DNA of 64,000 nt from Nageia nagi (GCA_050084985.1 JBITNC010000001.1:171802001-171866000), one strand, 5' to 3'. Shown: positions 1 to 12,913, numbered from the stretch's first letter. Notes: a model not told the origin generated them from the sequence alone. Numbers and translations are program-made.

Positions 1-807
1 CTTCACATAGGTTTGAAAATATATCAAATATATATATGTTAAGCTCTTTCTAACAAGTGTTCATAATAAAGATTTGGATCAGCATCAAGTGAGATATGGT
101 TGTTTGAAATTGACCTTTCAATTCAAAATTTTCACAATTTTACCACGTGGGAATGGACGAACTTTATCCCATATATGGAGTAAATTTAATATTTTTAAGA
201 TTCAAGTTTAGTTTTTTTTAATCATTATTCAATACCTAATTAAAATTCTATTTGAATTTTCAAAAACTATTTTATACAAAATAAAAGGTTGTGTTTATAT
301 GTGAAGGTATTCGGAGTACATGCTTGATGGTACTTAAGACTCCAAAATTGTGGATTATGAGAAGTTAACATTAAGGGAGGGAGGATATATTCTTCAAATT
401 CAATGTGCACTTAATCGATAAGATGCTTCAATATGTCACAAGCGAGTGTAAAACATGAAGGCTTGATATTGAACCAATAAATTGAGCATTGCAAGTAGCG
501 ATCCAATCTACTACACCTAGAGGGTTTGTAGCGAATGGCATCCAAGTAGTATGAAGGCTATGACCTAGAAGGTGTTATCAATTACTTGTATATAAGAAAC
601 TTCATAACCTCATACAAATACAAATCCTTGAGAGATGTGGAGAATTATCGAAACCTAACTACTGATGAAGAAGTTTGAAAGATACAAATAGAATTGGAAA
701 GAAGAAGGGATGGAGAAATGGTCATAGCTGCAAAGAGGATTTTACCTCCACCTCCTAAGATCATTTCTTCAAGACAAAATGTATCTCAAGTTTCCACTAG
801 TAGTAGT
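1..807. other. Unassigned AT-rich sequence
   Basis: I see no convincing gene here. Around 560-830 a broken plus-strand reading frame contains stretches such as RDGEMVIAAKRILPPPPK and could be retroelement polyprotein debris, but I cannot match it to a domain. The rest is AT-rich with no recognisable LTR ends. Confidence 0.3.
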
Positions 808-1335
808 TTAATTTCTATTAATGAATATGGTACAATCGATGGTCATAAAGGAGATCAAGATATCCACCACTAGGATGTCCAAGAAGTTTTGTGCTTGTGA
901 CCCTTCAAGGTGCATGCAAACATTCTTCAAAACCCCAACTATTTTTGCTTTTTCTACTTCACAATCAATAGATTCAAGGATTTTTTTGTCAAGGGGGGTC
1001 GAAATAAGTCCAACTTCGTGACACACCATATACGACATAATATTTGCATTTAAAGTAGGCCACACCAAACAGTTCTGGAACAATTTGCCTTTGTATAACA
1101 CATATATATCATAAACATTTGATGGGCAAGGTTTGAGTTGCTCATTCCCTTTGTTGTCTTCACCATCTTCATGTACATAAGAGCTTGATGAGTTAGGATC
1201 AACCAAGGAATCAACCCACTCCTTACCAAGTTGAATTGGAATTAGACATGTATTTCCAGAAAGGTCAACTATCGTAAAATCTAAAGAATATTTCTCTTCC
1301 GATTCAACGATTTGCACAAAACTGTCCTCTGGCAT
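808..1335 (-). pseudogene. Decayed Ty3/gypsy aspartic protease fragment
   Basis: A 175-codon open frame resembles the retropepsin part of a plant Ty3/gypsy polyprotein. The segment NCLVWPTLNANIMSYMVC aligns with the usual flap and active-site layout (NxLVDTGAxxNIMP), but the catalytic DTG triad has been lost: WPT stands where DTG would be. The later segment FLDILVVDI fits the strand that normally precedes the GMLLGR box. No RT or integrase follows in the same orientation, so this is an isolated relic. Calling it protease is an inference from motif spacing; the missing catalytic residues argue strongly against function. Confidence 0.4.
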
Positions 1336-2140
1336 CCTATTACTATTGATCCATCATGTTCTTGTTCATCTTGAGTTGTGGGAGGAGTAAACCCAACCTC
1401 AAAACAAGCTACAAATAATATTATATTATAATCAAGACAAGTATCTACCATTCATCTTTACATTTTCCAGAATCAACCATTCGTTGGCTTAAGTCAATCT
1501 CAAGGCAATGCACCTCATTGCCTTCACAAAAATAGAGTCTCCAAAATCTTGTATTTTGGGGTGTGCTCATTGGCAATTTTGATAGTTCTATGAAAAATAC
1601 CTTGGATGGTGGTCAAATATTCAACAAAGGTATATATATGTATATATATCCTCTCAACTTGTGAATACCATATCTTGTACACCTCATTCTTCTTACTCCA
1701 TTTAAAATTAAAATCAAAAGTTATATATCAATTTCAAATTGTAAATACTAAACATATTATTTTACATTAACATTGAACAAACTTATAATTAATATCTATA
1801 ATTACAACATGATCTATGAATTCTTAAATCAAAATAACCAAAATAAGTTTGAATTTTTTTATTATGAATCTTAAATTTGTTAAAAACAATCATTTAAATA
1901 CATAAATGTTATATATTTATGTTAAAAGATAATTATTCATTCAATTAAACCTTTCATGTCTCTTCCTCTATATGTTTATAATGGGTTTTTAAAATAAAAA
2001 ATATGACTGAAATTGGATTTTGTGAAGAAATCCATTCTCACATATAGTTAATAATTGTATCTTTTTTGGATAAAAAGGGCATTTTAATTTAAAAAAATGC
2101 TTTTACAATCAAAAGAGAGTTTATGGGTGGTGGAAGGCAC
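1336..2140. other. AT-rich spacer between relics
   Basis: I see no gene here. The part nearest 1336 may continue the gypsy relic in broken frames on the minus strand. From about 1700 to 2100 the sequence is very AT-rich. It ends at the presumed 3' terminus of the minus-strand LINE. Confidence 0.3.
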
Positions 2141-4449
2141 ATCCCAAAAAGGTAACACCTAACCCTAATTGCAGGTTAGGTAATAACATAGTCATAATAA
2201 CCCTGAAGATGGGTTAAGAATCGTAAACAAAAAATATTACCAAAACATAGAACAATTATAACAAAGTGGAGTTGACATTAATTCGCTTTATGTGAGGATC
2301 CCTTGGGGGGCGCTTCCAAATCTACCATGAATTGCCATTTATTAGAAGGGATGGGATGCAGGTCCCAGTTGTGATTAACTCGGAAGGAACTATCTTCATT
2401 GTCCATTGTGTCTCCTCATCCCATAGCTGACCAAGAGGGAGAAGGTGAATGAGACCAACCCCATTGCATCGGGGGAGTATTATCTAGTGGCAAAGTCCAT
2501 TCTGCAAAAGGCCTATCAAGCAAAAGCATATCCCATCCACTGGGAGGATGAGAAGAACTCACCTTCGCATCATTATATAGTTTTTATGTCGAAAACGGAT
2601 GAGACCAGTCATGGTTAGCTCGTTGTAATCATGAACGTGATAGGGGATGTCAACATGAGTGAGAGTGCGACTAATCTTCAAGATCATTGTTGGGAGGCAA
2701 TCTGCTAATTGCATAAGGAGCATTGCCCGTATATTCCAAAAGAGTGTGAAGGTGTGAGAGCTCGAGCTCCATCTTGTGCACATGATCAATAATGTGTAGC
2801 CAAAAATCAAAGAAAAATCTCCATTTTGTTAGATAGAGCAAATTCTATGGATGGAGTAACATTCTAAAAGACAATTTTGTTCCTAGACTTCCATATATGA
2901 AAAAACATACTGGTACAAAAAATCTACCACACATCCCATAAAGACAAAGTGAGGGTGAAAGAATCTCCTAGTAAGACATGCTACCAAGAAAAGGGAATAA
3001 GCATGTAGGGAGCAAAAAAGGAAAACACCCACTCCCATTCAGATATAGACCTTTACATGACCAAAAAATATGCATACAGGATTGGTTTGTTACAAAAAGC
3101 ACAATAGGGTGAGGTACTCCTCGATACTAAAGTTAGGTTCCTAAAGGGAGACCTTGATTCAAAGACTCAAAAAAAAGGGCTTAATATAGGATGCCCAAGT
3201 TGCAACAAATTGTTGCTTCCATCTACTATGTCTAGATACAAGATCCCATTTCTAATTTAGTTGAGGCACTGTAGGTGAGGCTGGTGAGAGCCAATTATAA
3301 CCAAGTGAAGCTCTATAATTGAGAAGGGGGGTATCAACAAACCAACCTCATTCTTTCCACTAAGGCTTCTGAGAGTGCACACCTATTTTATGAACAATAG
3401 AATATGGTGTAAGCTCCAGAATAATATCATAAGTAGCCTTGTTTGAGTGAATCAATCGGAATCCTCATTTGAAATTATCCCAAGGAAGTTAGTCCCTTAT
3501 GCGCTTGTTGAAGAAGTCAACAATTGTAACAATGCCTCTTATAGAATTTACAAGTATGAACCCATTGGACTTGAGCCAATGGCATGTTTTGGTAGTAAAA
3601 GAGAGAAGACCATTATACATTAAGCTTGTTAATAGAAAGGCATTTACAGAAGTCCTTTTCTTTCTATTTGATCCAGGGAACAAGTTGTTGCCAAGCTTTC
3701 CATATGCTCTTTATCACAAATAAACCTGGGATTTTTATAAACACTAGAGACATTAAGAAAAAAAGGAAATCCATACCCTTCCAAGCTTTCCTATTGAGAG
3801 GCAACCCAATAAAAATAAAGTGCCGAATTAAAATTTTCATTCTTTTGAACCTTTAAGAGCTCAAATAATCCATTTGGCAAAAAGAGTCATCCCCTGTCGT
3901 TTGCAATCTAGCAAGCATGTATCATTCGACTCCTTGGGGAGGCAATAGATATGGCAAGCAACTCTATGGAATCCTTTTTTCTCAACATTACTATTCCATA
4001 GGAAGTCTTGTAGGAATTTTTCAAGTTTGTTATAGCATGCTTGCAACAAAATCGAATAAGAAGAATAATAAACATGGGTGGAGGAATTTTTCAACCAAGG
4101 AAAGCTTCTTGAGTTCTAGTAGTCTAACTTTTTTTTTACCTTGCTTATCACATAACTCCATAGCTGAGAGGGTGACCCATAAAAAGTAAACAAAATGCCA
4201 AGGAATTTTAAAACTTCCCCAGGGAGAATTTAATTCCATTGAAAGTGACTTATCTAGGAAAGCGTGTGCAAAGGAGATTGCCTATAACAAAGTCTTTTTC
4301 CATTGAATGTTAGAGCCTGAGGCTTTGCAAAATGTTTATAGGAATTCAGTTGCCTCAAAAAAGGATTACTCATCTTTTTGAATGGTAAGGAATGAGACAT
4401 CAACAAAATGGCCATTGATGAGCTACCCCTAGTTATTAGGAAAAGCAAT
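2141..4449 (-). pseudogene. C-terminal part of LINE ORF2, heavily decayed
   Basis: Several short minus-strand frames continue the ORF2 protein beyond the RT palm. They include the segment GFRLIHSNKATYDIILELTP (about 3.4 kb) and Trp-rich blocks like those after the RT in plant L1 elements, where a zinc-binding region usually lies. No single frame runs more than about 90 codons. The assignment rests on position and orientation behind the RT more than on clear motifs. Confidence 0.5.
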
Positions 4450-5190
4450 CCCTTAGGTTTTTCCTTTAGAGGAATTCCTAGCTAGGAGGTATCCAAACAC
4501 TTTCGATACTAAAACATAGAGTGAGGGTGCAAGAATCCCAATAGCTTCTATTTGGCTATTGTTCAATGAAAGGATCACATAAACATCTTGAAAGAGCATT
4601 TGAACTATGCTGACAAACTGAGGACAAAAACCTAAGGCCTTCAACATGGAAAGAACGAACACCCACTCAATCCAATCATAGGCTTTCTCAAAATACAGCT
4701 TAATGAAGAGGGCATATTGATTAGAAGTTCAAGCCCATTCCATGCCTTCCCATGTTGCTATAATATTATTCAAAATGTATCAATTCTAAATGAATCTAGT
4801 TTGCCTCATACGAACAATGATAGGAAGGATGGATTGAAGGCACAAGGCAAGCACTTTGGCAATGATTTTATAATTGACATTAGAGAGTGATAGGCTTCCA
4901 ATTAGTAATGAGCTCTGGATCCCCTTGCATGGGGATAAACTTGATGTTTTCCTAGTTGATGAGAGTACCCAGAGAGCTTGTGTGTAAGGCCTCGAGGTAG
5001 ACCTTGTGTAAATCCTGGCCAACAAATTCCCAACAAGATTTGTAGAATTCATAGGGGAAGTCATCTAGCCCAGGGGCTTTTCCATCTGCCTTTTGAGAGA
5101 GAGTTTTCGCTAGCTCTTTAAGAGAGGATTTTATTGCACTCAACTTGAAGAAAAGACGATGCGAGATGGCACAACATCTTTGCATCGTTG
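4450..5190 (-). pseudogene. LINE reverse transcriptase relic
   Basis: Three overlapping minus-strand frames together give the N-terminal half of an L1-type RT. The first reads KAPGLDDFPYEFYKSCW, matching the GKAPGPDG-F box. The next reads ISLSNVNYKIIAKVLA-like residues and ends in MRQTRFI, matching the NVDYKIIAKVLANRL and QTGFI boxes. The third reads LKALGFCPQFVSIVQMLF, the LGF helix before the catalytic palm. Frame changes between blocks show this is non-functional. The YADD catalytic box is not recognisable. Confidence 0.75.
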
Positions 5191-5889
5191 TAAAGCCTAA
5201 GATCTCTCTAAAGTATAGGGTTGAGCTGCAAACACTTGTGTATAATGTCGAGTAAAAGAATTGGCTATCTCAAGAAGAGAAGTCAACCTGATACCATCTT
5301 CATATAAGGCTTTGAATTGATTAGATTGCCTTTAAGGTCTTAATATTTGAAAGAATTCTTTGGACACCTTATCCCCAATCTTAAGTCAGTGTAATTAGCC
5401 TTAATTTGAGCTCCTTTGGCTTCATATAGATCCATCAGCTTGAGCATGTGTTTGATTTGAGCAATATGAAATTGCTAGTGAGAGCTAAAAGGGTTAGACT
5501 CTAATCAAATAGAGGCTTTAGCAAGCTTATCTCTAAGGTTTGAAGTGGAGTGTCGACCAAATTGCACAACTTTCTTGCCAAGCTTGTGCAAAAGGGCAAA
5601 CGTGTGGAAAATTGCATCATTCCACCATGTAATCCATCCTCACTCTCCTAAAGGTCTAGGAACCAAATGCCACACACAATGAATGTGAGCATATGATCAC
5701 TTTGGAGGAAGTATTAAGAAAGAACTGGGATCTATAATGCTTTTGCAAAAAAGAAGCTATCTCAATTTTGAAAGTGATGGGAGAATGATAAGAGGAGATG
5801 AGCCTCAACAAAAGGAGCAGAGGATGGACTCTAGAAGAAAGAGATTTCTTGATGACCTAATAACATTGCATGATCAAGGCGTTTGAGAA

Positions 5890-6810
5890 CTCTTGCATGG
5901 CCAACTTGGAAATTAGACCGTGTACCATAAATGCTCAAGGAGGTGCTCTGCAATAAAGCTTGCATTAGGAATTAACAATTCAAGCTTATGCTTCTTGAGT
6001 CTTGACAGAGGGTTGACTCCACCTCCTGATTACGTCAATCTACACCTCCCTCTTGGCTTGCAGATGTTTCTAGGCCAATTCATAGTGTGCTCCCACCAGC
6101 TTCGGATCGATACTGATAAGCATTTGGCACATGAGCTTCGAGTCTGTCAGTTGTGCTTGATAGAGCCTATGACTGAGGATCATTTCATCTTCCAGTGTTC
6201 AGTTTATTACGAGATTAGGTGGTGGTATAACTATCTTTTTCAGGATGCTCGTAGCTCGATCTCAACATTCTTTCAGTTCCTAGACCACTATTGTTTGGCA
6301 CTCTATCTCAGAGAGACTTTCCTTCTCAGGAAATATCTATTATCCAACTCCCAACACCCAACAGGTGATCGCTTGATTACCTCTTTTTTCCCAATTGCCT
6401 TAGGAGAGGGAGTTTGTAGGAGGAGGATTGAGGACTCTCCTCGGCCTACTCGATGTACCAAATAGAGGGTGCATGTTGACCTTAGTTCTATGAGGTCGTC
6501 GCGGATCACGACCTTCTTTAGCTATAGCAATGCCGATGCAAACACAAATCAACCCAGGAGTGTACAGTCAAACAAATCATGAGAGACCTCCCCCTCTGAC
6601 TATGTTTGCTTAATATGTTTCTTTGTTCGACTATTTATTTTCTTTTAGGGATTAGCCCCTATAATGTTCTTAGACTTTTCATAGTTTGCTTTGAGTGAAG
6701 GCTATTGAGCCCCTCATGTTGCTTTAGATTTGTATACCCTTTAGTCCCATTGACCGCTTTTGGTCATCTGTGGACATTAATATAATTTATTTCTTTCTTT
6801 CATAAAGAAC
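5890..6810 (+). mobile_element. 3' end of a second LINE inserted in the first
   Basis: A 181-codon frame (5920-6465) carries the segment HQLRIDTDKHL, then a Cys/His cluster CQLC-x(9)-HFIFQC and YYEIR. This is the pattern of the zinc-binding C-terminus seen after the RT in a class of plant LINEs. After the stop there are about 340 bases of 3' UTR-like sequence ending in T-rich motifs near 6785-6805 (TTTATTTC TTTCTTTC), a plausible 3' tail. Its orientation is opposite to the host LINE. Only the 3' end is present, as expected for 5'-truncated target-primed insertion. It probably belongs to the same class as the RT relic at 16.2 kb. Confidence 0.6.
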
Positions 6811-6829
6811 CACACTTCATGCTCCCCAA

Positions 6830-7400
6830 GGGTCCACTTATTAAGGGTGAGGTTTTTTTATCAATTACTTTTTCAACTAAATTAAAATCTTGACACATTA
6901 GCCAAACAATTGGTGGAAGGAACAACGCAAACCACAATCATAAAGTGCATTTGTCTGGGGCCTCGTTTGAGGCATAAATATTAATAACTCCGAAAGATAT
7001 CCCACCTAGCTCCAACAAAATCCATACTGCTTGATGATTTGAACCATTCTCCACGCAACAAAGTTACTTTTCCATCGGCTGCCTAATAGAATGACGACGC
7101 CACCACTTCCATGGGGATGATTAGTAGCGTACATATGGTTGTTAGGTTAGAGAAGCATGCAAGTGTATTGCAAAGTGAAATCAATTGTTTTAACTTCTTG
7201 TAGGCAAACAAAATCAGGGAAACCAAATAACTACGAACAAGACATCATTTCATCTCAAACCATTTATCGTCAGACTGGATCCATTAACCCTTTGACATTT
7301 CATGAGAAGAAATTAATTCAAGAGTGTCAAGGAGCATACCTCCATTAGCATATGTGCCAAGCTCCAAATTAGAAAGAGACTGAAAAGAATTAGTAAAACA
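6830..7400 (-). pseudogene. LINE APE-type endonuclease relic
   Basis: Broken minus-strand frames read NVKGLMDP, then DFVCLQEVKT, then GSGGVVILLGSRWKSNFVAW and segments resembling GVINIYA and CGDFNLVEK. This is the order of motifs in the exonuclease-endonuclease-phosphatase domain of L1 LINEs, which nicks the target DNA to prime reverse transcription. Frameshifts separate the motifs. The domain is cut off at about 6.83 kb by the inserted plus-strand LINE 3' end, and the rest of ORF2 resumes on the far side of that insertion. Confidence 0.65.
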
Positions 7401-7599
7401 ACTTTCTTGCTCTTTATTCGGAGCGCTAGTGTGTTTGCACTTGTTAGCATGAACTTAGGGATTTCCTCAAGGAAGGCTACAAGAATGTCAATCGTGGGCT
7501 AAAATGTGAACACCCTCTACCTATTCCAAATGTTGAATGATTGTAGAAACCAAGGGAAAACCATCATCCTCTGCATAGGCTCGTCTACTTGACACCATA

Positions 7600-8539
7600 C
7601 GTTGTTTGAGGGGGAGGGATTTTAACCTCCAAATGAGGTTTAAGAGCAACGACTTGAGCCTAACTTATTAAGGGTTGGCTGATGTTTGTCAGCTTGGTCC
7701 CTTTACCCTTTCTATGCAACAGTGTCTCCCACTCTTCTTGTGTACCCTTAGTGGGTTAAGCTAGGGAAGGAGATGAAGTAGTAAGGGTTGAGCTCTTGGC
7801 TTTGAACTTAGCCGCCATTAGCAGACAATCCTTGATTATGTGAGAACTTGACTGACATCAATAGTAGGTGTTCGAGAGATTAACATAGACTACCCTCTGG
7901 TCAAGAAGGGTATCTCTAACTTGGATATCAATATAATCCTTCAAGGTTTTAGCAAGATCAACCTTGACACATCCTATTGGACAAACAAAACGAATAGAAC
8001 GTAGTTGCTTCATCATAAACGAACTTGCCAATTTGTGTGGTGAGGAGGCGTAAAAAAGGCCAAATGACTAGGGGGAGACCTAGAAATTCCACCCACATAG
8101 GGACAACTAGGGAGACATTATCATTGATTGAAAATTTGAAAAAACCCTAGACCATGGTTGAAAAATAAGAAACTTGCTATGAATATAGCTCAACCCCTTA
8201 AATAGTACTTTCTTCGCCTGTTCATGGTTAGAAAATTGAAATTGAAAAAATCCCTTAGTGAGGTTTTGAACATGATCAACTTGGATGCCAATATTGATCA
8301 ATCTAGTTCTTAAGAACAACATCCGACAGAATGTGACCCAGAAAATACCTTATAAGAGTATGGGACTCTAAAAATGCACAAGCTTGATGAGACTCATTTA
8401 AAGAAATGACCAAATCAGGCAATGCATTACTTCACTATAAACCTTGGGAGCGAACTTCTAAGGATGCTTTGTTAAGGTTGCTATTGCTTGCTCCAGCAGC
8501 TTCAACCCAAGGTGAAGTTGCAGCTTGAGGTTGAGGCAT
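7600..8539 (-). pseudogene. LINE ORF1 relic (DUF4283-like, zinc knuckle)
   Basis: The frame opens at an ATG at 8539 (MPQPQAATSPW) and is then broken by stops. The best-preserved block, within 8107-8322, reads GFFQFQFSNHEQAKKVLFKG followed by LIFQPWS, which is the DUF4283 pattern of plant LINE ORF1 proteins (FLFRF, then a residue block, then W or PWS). Further on, QIGKFVYDEATTFY matches the conserved segment after that domain, and near 7805-7860 a remnant CQSSSHIIKDC fits a CCHC knuckle that lacks its first cysteine. In intact elements this protein binds the element RNA. Here it is a pseudogene. Confidence 0.65.
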
Positions 8540-8545
8540 CTTAAA

Positions 8546-9500
8546 AAGAAACAAATCCATCTAAGGCAGAGTAAATGCACAAGCATAATCAAGATACGAA
8601 CAACTTAATCCCACACTCTTCGAGAGTAAGGGGTGTGCATGAAAACCAGGAAAACCTAATGCATGAGAGTCAAGCTTTCTCCAATTGCTATATTCAAATC
8701 ATTTGGTATCTTATTTTTGTTTCAAATAATGTTTGCTAATTAATAGTTGTTACTTTATAGTTTCCAATAGTGTTACGAGTTGATTATTGATGTTTTAATT
8801 TCGTTTCAAATAGTGTACGTGAGTGGTCAAAAAATCGTGTTTTTAAGTGTATTAAAAAGGTGTGGTGGATGCCATTGAGAAATTTGAACTCCTGAGCAGA
8901 CAAACAATCGTTAGGCTGAGAAATTGATATTGTAAGGTCTAAGACTGAAAGGAAAGGTGTTACGGGAATTGGAACAGCAATGTTATACTAAAAGCATGAG
9001 CAGAGTTAATGGCAATAGAATCGTTACATTGAACAAGAATGATCACTCTCACTATTCTACATTCAGATCTACCCAACCATATCTAACGCAAAGGTAACAA
9101 ATCTGGATTGCCTGTGAATTTCTAAAGTCTTTCTTTTTTATTGTTCAACATACGGCAAAACCTGAAGTCATGTCACTTGAATAATTCATTCACCCCCGGA
9201 TCAATTCAATCTATAGTTTTTTAATATAGCCCATTACATTTCCTCAAATTTTGAAAGGTATTGGCAACATCAGCGTTTAACTGACCACATGAGCACCAAC
9301 ATTTATTTAAATTGTTCAGGGACTCGGGACTGTTTAAAGATGATGTCCTGCAAAAAGTAAATTCTTTAAAGCAAGACTGACTGAAAATAACCACTTCCAA
9401 ATTCATTTGGAAATGCCAACTAGAAATCGTTCTTAAGAAGTACAGAACTAAATTATAAATCACAATATTATGAAAATAATCAGTAGTACTGAAAGTGAAA
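8546..9500. other. Spacer between LINE and gene
   Basis: No coding or repeat structure that I can name. The right part (about 9.5 kb) has the look of transcribed 3' flank of the minus-strand gene, with T-rich stretches on that strand. Confidence 0.3.
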
Positions 9501-9979
9501 ACCAAGAAGAATACAAAGAGTCCAAACGATTACAACACCTAAGAAAGCAGTCAGAGGTGTGAATAGAAACCTCTTTCACTGTATTAGTTTTCCTTTTCCA
9601 AAATGCAATTCATGTTTAGAGTGAAATAGCTGTGTTGTCTTTAACAGGTATTACTGTCTTCTGCAGCAAACAAAAGAAATGAATGATCAATAACATTTTT
9701 AGATGCCCATTTATCCAGAGCAAAGAATCTAATTCCGATATTACAAGACAGTACAGGGTCTACACTGGTGTAAGCGAATTGAGTTGCCTTCTATAACCAT
9801 TGCAATAAAACCTCCATACGACATTTCAGGTTTTTACGCTTCAAATCATCACTTGTTTCTTTCAGAGATTGATTGAAAGAAATCAACGGCCCGCCCTAAC
9901 GCACAACAATGTATCATTAATACCAAACAAATAGCTTGACGCTATGATATTTATCTGGTCCCAGCATCTACAATGTCAT
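9500..9979 (-). other. Probable 3' UTR of the DUF1068/ELMO gene
   Basis: The sequence after the stop codon of the DUF1068 gene on the minus strand is not repeat-like and contains T-rich and TGTAA-type motifs common in plant 3' UTRs. The end point is a guess. A CTGCAG near 9660 on the minus strand could be a splice acceptor of an intron within the UTR, but nothing confirms it. Confidence 0.3.
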
Positions 9980-10356
9980 TTATTTTGTCATCTTTGTCTC
10001 CGCTGCATTTCCAGTTTGTAGAACAATCCCAGTTTGTGTATTTTCATTCTGGGCCATTTCATCTTTCCAGCCGAATTGACGAGCCCTTTGTTCCCACAGT
10101 GCTGTCAATTTTTTTTCGGCTATTAATGTTGCCTCTGCCCTCTCTCTAGCTTCTTCACACGTTTCCATTCCAGCATTACATTTCTCTGCTTCTTTTTGGT
10201 ATTGGGAAGCCAATTTCTTGGCTTCAAGCAATGCCATATCTGCCCTCTGCTGAGCTTCTGCTGCTACAGTTTCCTGTAACTTCAACTCCTCCGACAGAAG
10301 GTCTGTATAATTCTTTTCCATCTCTTCGTTGACTTCAGGATCATGTTTCCCACAAT
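9980..10356 (-). CDS. DUF1068 / ELMO-NKS1 family protein, exon 3 (C-terminal coiled coil)
   Basis: This is the last coding exon, 377 bases. It starts after a clean acceptor (TTCAATCTGCAG) and ends at TAA 9980-9982. It completes an Asp codon split with exon 2 and encodes about residues 80-204. The sequence DCGKHDPEVNEEMEKNYTDL, then LLSEELKLQETV, QQRADMALLEAKKLASQYQ and KCNAGMETCEEARERAEATL is the hallmark C-terminal part of plant DUF1068 proteins. It is rich in Glu, Ala and Lys in heptads, so a coiled coil is expected. It ends in the WEQRARQFGWKDE segment and a variable tail. I see no stops or frameshifts, in contrast to all the surrounding transposons. In Arabidopsis, members of this family (ELMO1, NKS1/ELMO4) are Golgi proteins that affect pectin and cell adhesion. 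That function is inherited from the family, not shown here. Confidence 0.93.
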
Positions 10357-11917
10357 CTGCAGATTGAATAATCCATACAAGGAAGAATAAATCAGAAGTC
10401 ACAGTTGGCCCATAGCAGGCTTACTAGATGCCAATTTAGAAGTTTACGATACTAGATACCAAGATGGGTAAGACAATGCACGTTTGTCATATCAAGCTGG
10501 GTAAGACAATGGATGGGTAACAACAGAACAAATAGCAATATGTAACAATAAAATAGTACCAATACGCTCTACTTTCTAATTAAGAAAAATATGACTATTG
10601 TTTCAACTTTCAACCATAGTATAGAAATTCTTCAAAAATAAACGCTTGCGTATTTGCCATTTATTCACATTTTTTTCCTTCCCCGTATTCCCATTTTTTC
10701 CTTTGTTTTTTCATTTGGCCCGGAAACATTTTTTCCTCGAACCCAAATTTGCATACACTGGTTTCAACAGTAGGCAATTTTAAACCAATTCCTAGATAAT
10801 CAACAATGTACCTGCTTTAATTATAATATCACAAAGTCACAAGAGCTGAACAAATACTAAAATCATGCTGGAATGCATATAAAAGTTGTCTGTTAATTGA
10901 TAGAAGTAACAAATGTTTCAAAAAATATGTAACACAAACTTATGGAACAAAGACCTTCCATCCAAGCTCTTTCTAAATCAATGTAACATGTAAAAGACTC
11001 AGTTCGGCAAAAATTAGCAAACTGCCAAACTCAAGACCTTGACTTCACCATGAAGCCAGAACTTGCTAGATTCAAATGCAAATACGGCTACGAATATAAG
11101 GCATAGGTTCTATACAAATGATAGCTGTAGAGTTTATGCAATAAACCAAAAGCGGAAATATTCATAAGCAAAAAATTCCAAATATAATGGATAGGCTATA
11201 TAACAATGGTAGTTGTAGAGTTGTTCTGTTCAGATATTTTAGTACGTTGATGCGTCCCATCATACAATGTGCATTCCCTTGCTATGCTTTTTCCCCAATT
11301 TGTATTTGCCCTATGTACCACCTTATGGGACTAATGTTACAAAGAATATCTTTGTAGGATAAACATACTGAATTACAAATTAGACTATGATAACATACAC
11401 CAGCTCATATGACATTTTAGACTATGATAGCAATGAAAGCAGAAACACGTAAATGTTATAGTCACAAATCAGGATCTTATTCATTCAATATGTGAAGTTT
11501 TCTGTCATTATATAATTTATGCACTGAAGAAAATGTTTTAAGGTACTTGTGAGTCTCATGTGGCATATAGAATAAATGGATAACCGTCTCAGGCATCCTG
11601 TTGATGCAGATCAGCAGACAGGAAATGTAGGACAGGACCCTTGGTGTTAAAGATTGGCAGACAGTTAATGATGTTCAGAGCTTGCTGAAGCTATCACAGG
11701 CCATGATACGTAAACAGGGCAGTCCAACATGGATACTAGGTAAGAGACATTCTCCAACTTTTCCCATACTAATCAAAGGTCCTATTTGTCCCTGGGAAAT
11801 CCATGAATCAATTTTAGCAACCTAATTCAGAAATGCCCCTCTTTTTATGAATAGTAGAATGTTTCTGTTCTTATGCAGTGCTGCAATCTATCAAAACATC
11901 CCTACAGTTGCAGAAAT

Positions 11918-12190
11918 CTGCAAGTACTTTAAATGCTTCCCTTCCTTATTCGTACATCATTAAAATTGAAAAACATATTTGATTTCTTTTGTTGAAGATT
12001 TAATACACGGGATAATGAATACTTAATAATATTCATCTGTCGATGATTATGCTGAATGCTACAGCCTGCAAGTACTTTACAGCTTTACCTTCGTCAGTCA
12101 TACATCATCAATATTGAAAAACATATATTGTTTCTTTTCTTGAAGTTTCAAGACATAAGATAATGAATCCTTACCGATATGCATCCCTGT
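11918..12190. repeat. Two-copy tandem duplication, period about 148 bp
   Basis: The segment starting CTGCAAGTACTTTA at 11918 recurs at 12066. Both copies continue with the same landmarks: TACATCAT, TTGAAAAACATAT, TTTCTTTT, then ATAATGAAT. The copies differ at many positions, so the duplication is old. It lies in intron 2 of the DUF1068 gene and has no coding content. Confidence 0.6.
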
Positions 12191-12913
12191 TCTCAATTAT
12201 TATCAGCCATCAATCTTCTCAAAACCTCATAATTCATGACTAGCAATAGCTTTTGACGTGTCCTTCCCAAATTATGCATATGGAGGAATAGATTGCACTA
12301 TTCACGTCACTTCTTTTGTTTCACTTTTTTCCCAAAGTTTATATTTCTCTTATCCTTTGAATTGCTTGGTACTCATTCTTTTGAAAAATTGAAAAAGGTG
12401 AGGATAAAAACTTGCTGCTTTAACTTGATCATTTGCTTTTCCTCTTTTTATCAGCTCGTCATTAGACCTGTAATTTAGATTTAGAGCTTCAAATGAGTTT
12501 TGATAATAAAGGTAAATTATATTATCAAAAGCGGTGAGGGGTTTTGTCTGAACCCCAAAAAAACTAGTCACAAAATGGTGTCCAAAAAAGGAAACCGCTA
12601 CCCAGCTATACCTGGTGGTAGCTAATAAAATTTGCAAAAAAACTATTAACAAAAGGCGTTCAGATGCTACTAAGCTATAACCTGTTGGTAGCCCTAATGC
12701 AACCTACTATACAAATTGTATTAATAGAAAATCGTCAAACTGTAGTCAAAATACATCTGAATCATAACTGAGATACAAACCAACTGTCTCTTTATTTCCG
12801 GAATATTCTATTCAAAAAATCCTTTATTTAGTCCAAAGGTGAGCTAAGATTTGTTAATTTGATGTAGAGTTAATTGCTTTCCATTCGCTATATCCTGTTC
12901 AATGAGTTTCTCT

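Larger units (their letters stand above)
2141..8545 (-). mobile_element. L1-type LINE (non-LTR retrotransposon), degenerate, with nested insertion
   Basis: Read on the minus strand this has the order of a plant L1 LINE: ORF1 with a DUF4283-like domain and zinc knuckle (about 8539-7600), an APE-type endonuclease (about 7400-6830), reverse transcriptase (about 5190-4450) and a C-terminal region down to about 2.1 kb. Many stops and frameshifts break every domain, so it is a dead copy. A plus-strand fragment of another LINE (about 5890-6810) interrupts it between the endonuclease and RT parts. The outer limits are approximate because I could not find a clean poly(A) tail or target-site duplication. 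Confidence 0.75.

Noticed and set aside
821-1021. A plus-strand frame overlapping the protease relic
   Set aside because: It is the antisense of the gypsy protease-like frame and has no motifs of its own.
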